Assembly (NCBI GenBank): GCA_902786725.1
Contig: CADADP010000021.1
Location: 1-34,478 of the forward strand
Reading direction: 5' to 3'
From: an uncultured Bacteroidales bacterium
GTDB lineage: Bacteria; Bacteroidota; Bacteroidia; Bacteroidales; Muribaculaceae
Length of the DNA stretch: 34,478 bases
The notes beneath the pieces are model-generated. The model was not told where the DNA came from and searched no databases. It saw only the letters and a list, made by a program, of their open reading frames with translations. The position numbers were made by a program, and so were the translations under genes. Below are positions 33,861 to 34,478 of the stretch, one piece after another (the first letter of the stretch is position 1; each line of letters opens with the position of its first letter).

Positions 33861-34478
33861 ATGGAGAAAACAAACATAGAGATACCCCAAGAGTTCTGCG
33901 ACATCTGCCCCATTCAGGACAAGGACTTCCACAATGAGATGACACTGCTGGTGCAGGAGCCCGGATTCAGGCACATTGTGCAGATGGTGATGCCCGAGAT
34001 GAAATTCTCGCAAGTGAAGGCAATGCTTCTTAGCCTCAACACCAAGAAAGAGTTCCAACTAATGGTGATGAAGCCATTTATGGAGGCTCTGATGAAGAAG
34101 ACAGCAACCAAACTGACAGTGAGCGGCTTGGAAAACGTGAGCAAAGACAAAGCCTACACCTACATCACCAATCACCGCGACATCGTGATGGACTCGGCCC
34201 AGCTGGGCTATTGCCTGCTCAGTGAGGGATATGACGCATGCGAGATAGCCATAGGCAACAATCTGCTAATCTACGACTGGATTAAGAAACTGGTGAGACT
34301 CAACAAGTGCTTCATAGTGAAGCGTAATCTGGGGCGACTGGAAACGCTGGCGGCCGCGATACAGCTGTCGAGATACATCCACTTCACGCTCACGCAGAAG
34401 AACGCATCGATTTGGATAGCCCAGCGCGAGGGTCGGTGCAAGGACAGCAACGACCGCACACAGGAGAGCCTGGTGAAA
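33861..34478 (+). CDS. PlsC-like 1-acylglycerol-3-phosphate acyltransferase family protein, C-terminus cut by window edge
   Basis: A frame of 206 codons runs from the ATG at 33861 to the window end without a stop. The acyltransferase block I is YITNHRDIVMDSA (near residues 101-113), with His105 and Asp111. The spacing is HX5D, one residue longer than the canonical HX4D. Block II/III resembles LNKCFIVKRNLGRLETL, and the phosphate-binding part is IWIAQREGRCKD (near 184-195), replacing EGTRS. These enzymes acylate lysophosphatidate or glycerol-phosphate-like acceptors in phospholipid or lipid A-like metabolism at the inner membrane. The N-terminal 75 residues are extra and helical. It follows the pseudouridine synthase by 63 nt. 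From memory, D-Ala-D-Ala ligase often lies between these two genes in Bacteroidota; it is absent here. Confidence 0.85.
   Translation, partial: MEKTNIEIPQEFCDICPIQDKDFHNEMTLLVQEPGFRHIVQMVMPEMKFSQVKAMLLSLNTKKEFQLMVMKPFMEALMKKTATKLTVSGLENVSKDKAYTYITNHRDIVMDSAQLGYCLLSEGYDACEIAIGNNLLIYDWIKKLVRLNKCFIVKRNLGRLETLAAAIQLSRYIHFTLTQKNASIWIAQREGRCKDSNDRTQESLVK

Overview
The window looks like chromosomal DNA of a Bacteroidales member, plausibly a gut Muribaculaceae/Bacteroidaceae relative with roughly balanced base composition. This rests on several lineage markers: the giant type IX secretion (T9SS) translocon protein SprA, a T9SS-type C-terminal sorting domain on a protease, a BspA-like leucine-rich-repeat protein, a stand-alone PASTA membrane protein beside RluD, and Bacteroidota-type promoters (TAnnTTTG at -7 with TTG/TTTG near -33) in front of most transcription units. 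No Shine-Dalgarno sequences stand out. No tRNA, rRNA, CRISPR array, insertion sequence or phage gene was seen. Almost everything is on the minus strand; only the last three genes (from about 32.0 kb) are on the plus strand.

Layout from left to right, each minus-strand operon read from its high-coordinate end. (1) 1-2132: a conserved 124-aa unknown protein, a cyclophilin-type lipoprotein isomerase and a partial M16 zinc peptidase. (2) 2250-15688: a tight run of subtilisin-like T9SS cargo protease, ruvA, sprA, a multi-spanning GT-C-like membrane protein, a UbiA/DPPR-synthase-like prenyltransferase and an HAD-IB phosphatase. The last three resemble the parts of a polyprenyl-phosphate-pentose glycosylation route. 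(3) 15843-18786: small membrane protein, PstS-like binding lipoprotein and large TPR protein. (4) 18965-23051: ftsK, lolA-like gene and trxB. (5) 23220-28317: small membrane protein, dxs, trkA, a possible 44-aa ORF, and trkH. (6) 28351-28710: a non-coding stretch dense in inverted repeats. (7) 28711-30961: short BspA-like protein and a YtcJ-like amidohydrolase. (8) 31042-31799: a lipoprotein-like gene that needs a frameshift to be read in full. (9) Plus strand: PASTA protein, rluD-type pseudouridine synthase and a PlsC-like acyltransferase cut by the right edge.

Most of this is core housekeeping or envelope biology. The less ordinary points are the secretion/glycosylation run around sprA, the structured intergenic element near 28.4-28.7 kb, the PstS-like/TPR/small-membrane-protein trio without any phosphate permease, the frameshifted gene at 31.0-31.8 kb, and a few small or odd features listed below. 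Functions are inferred from family resemblance by eye; no database search was run.
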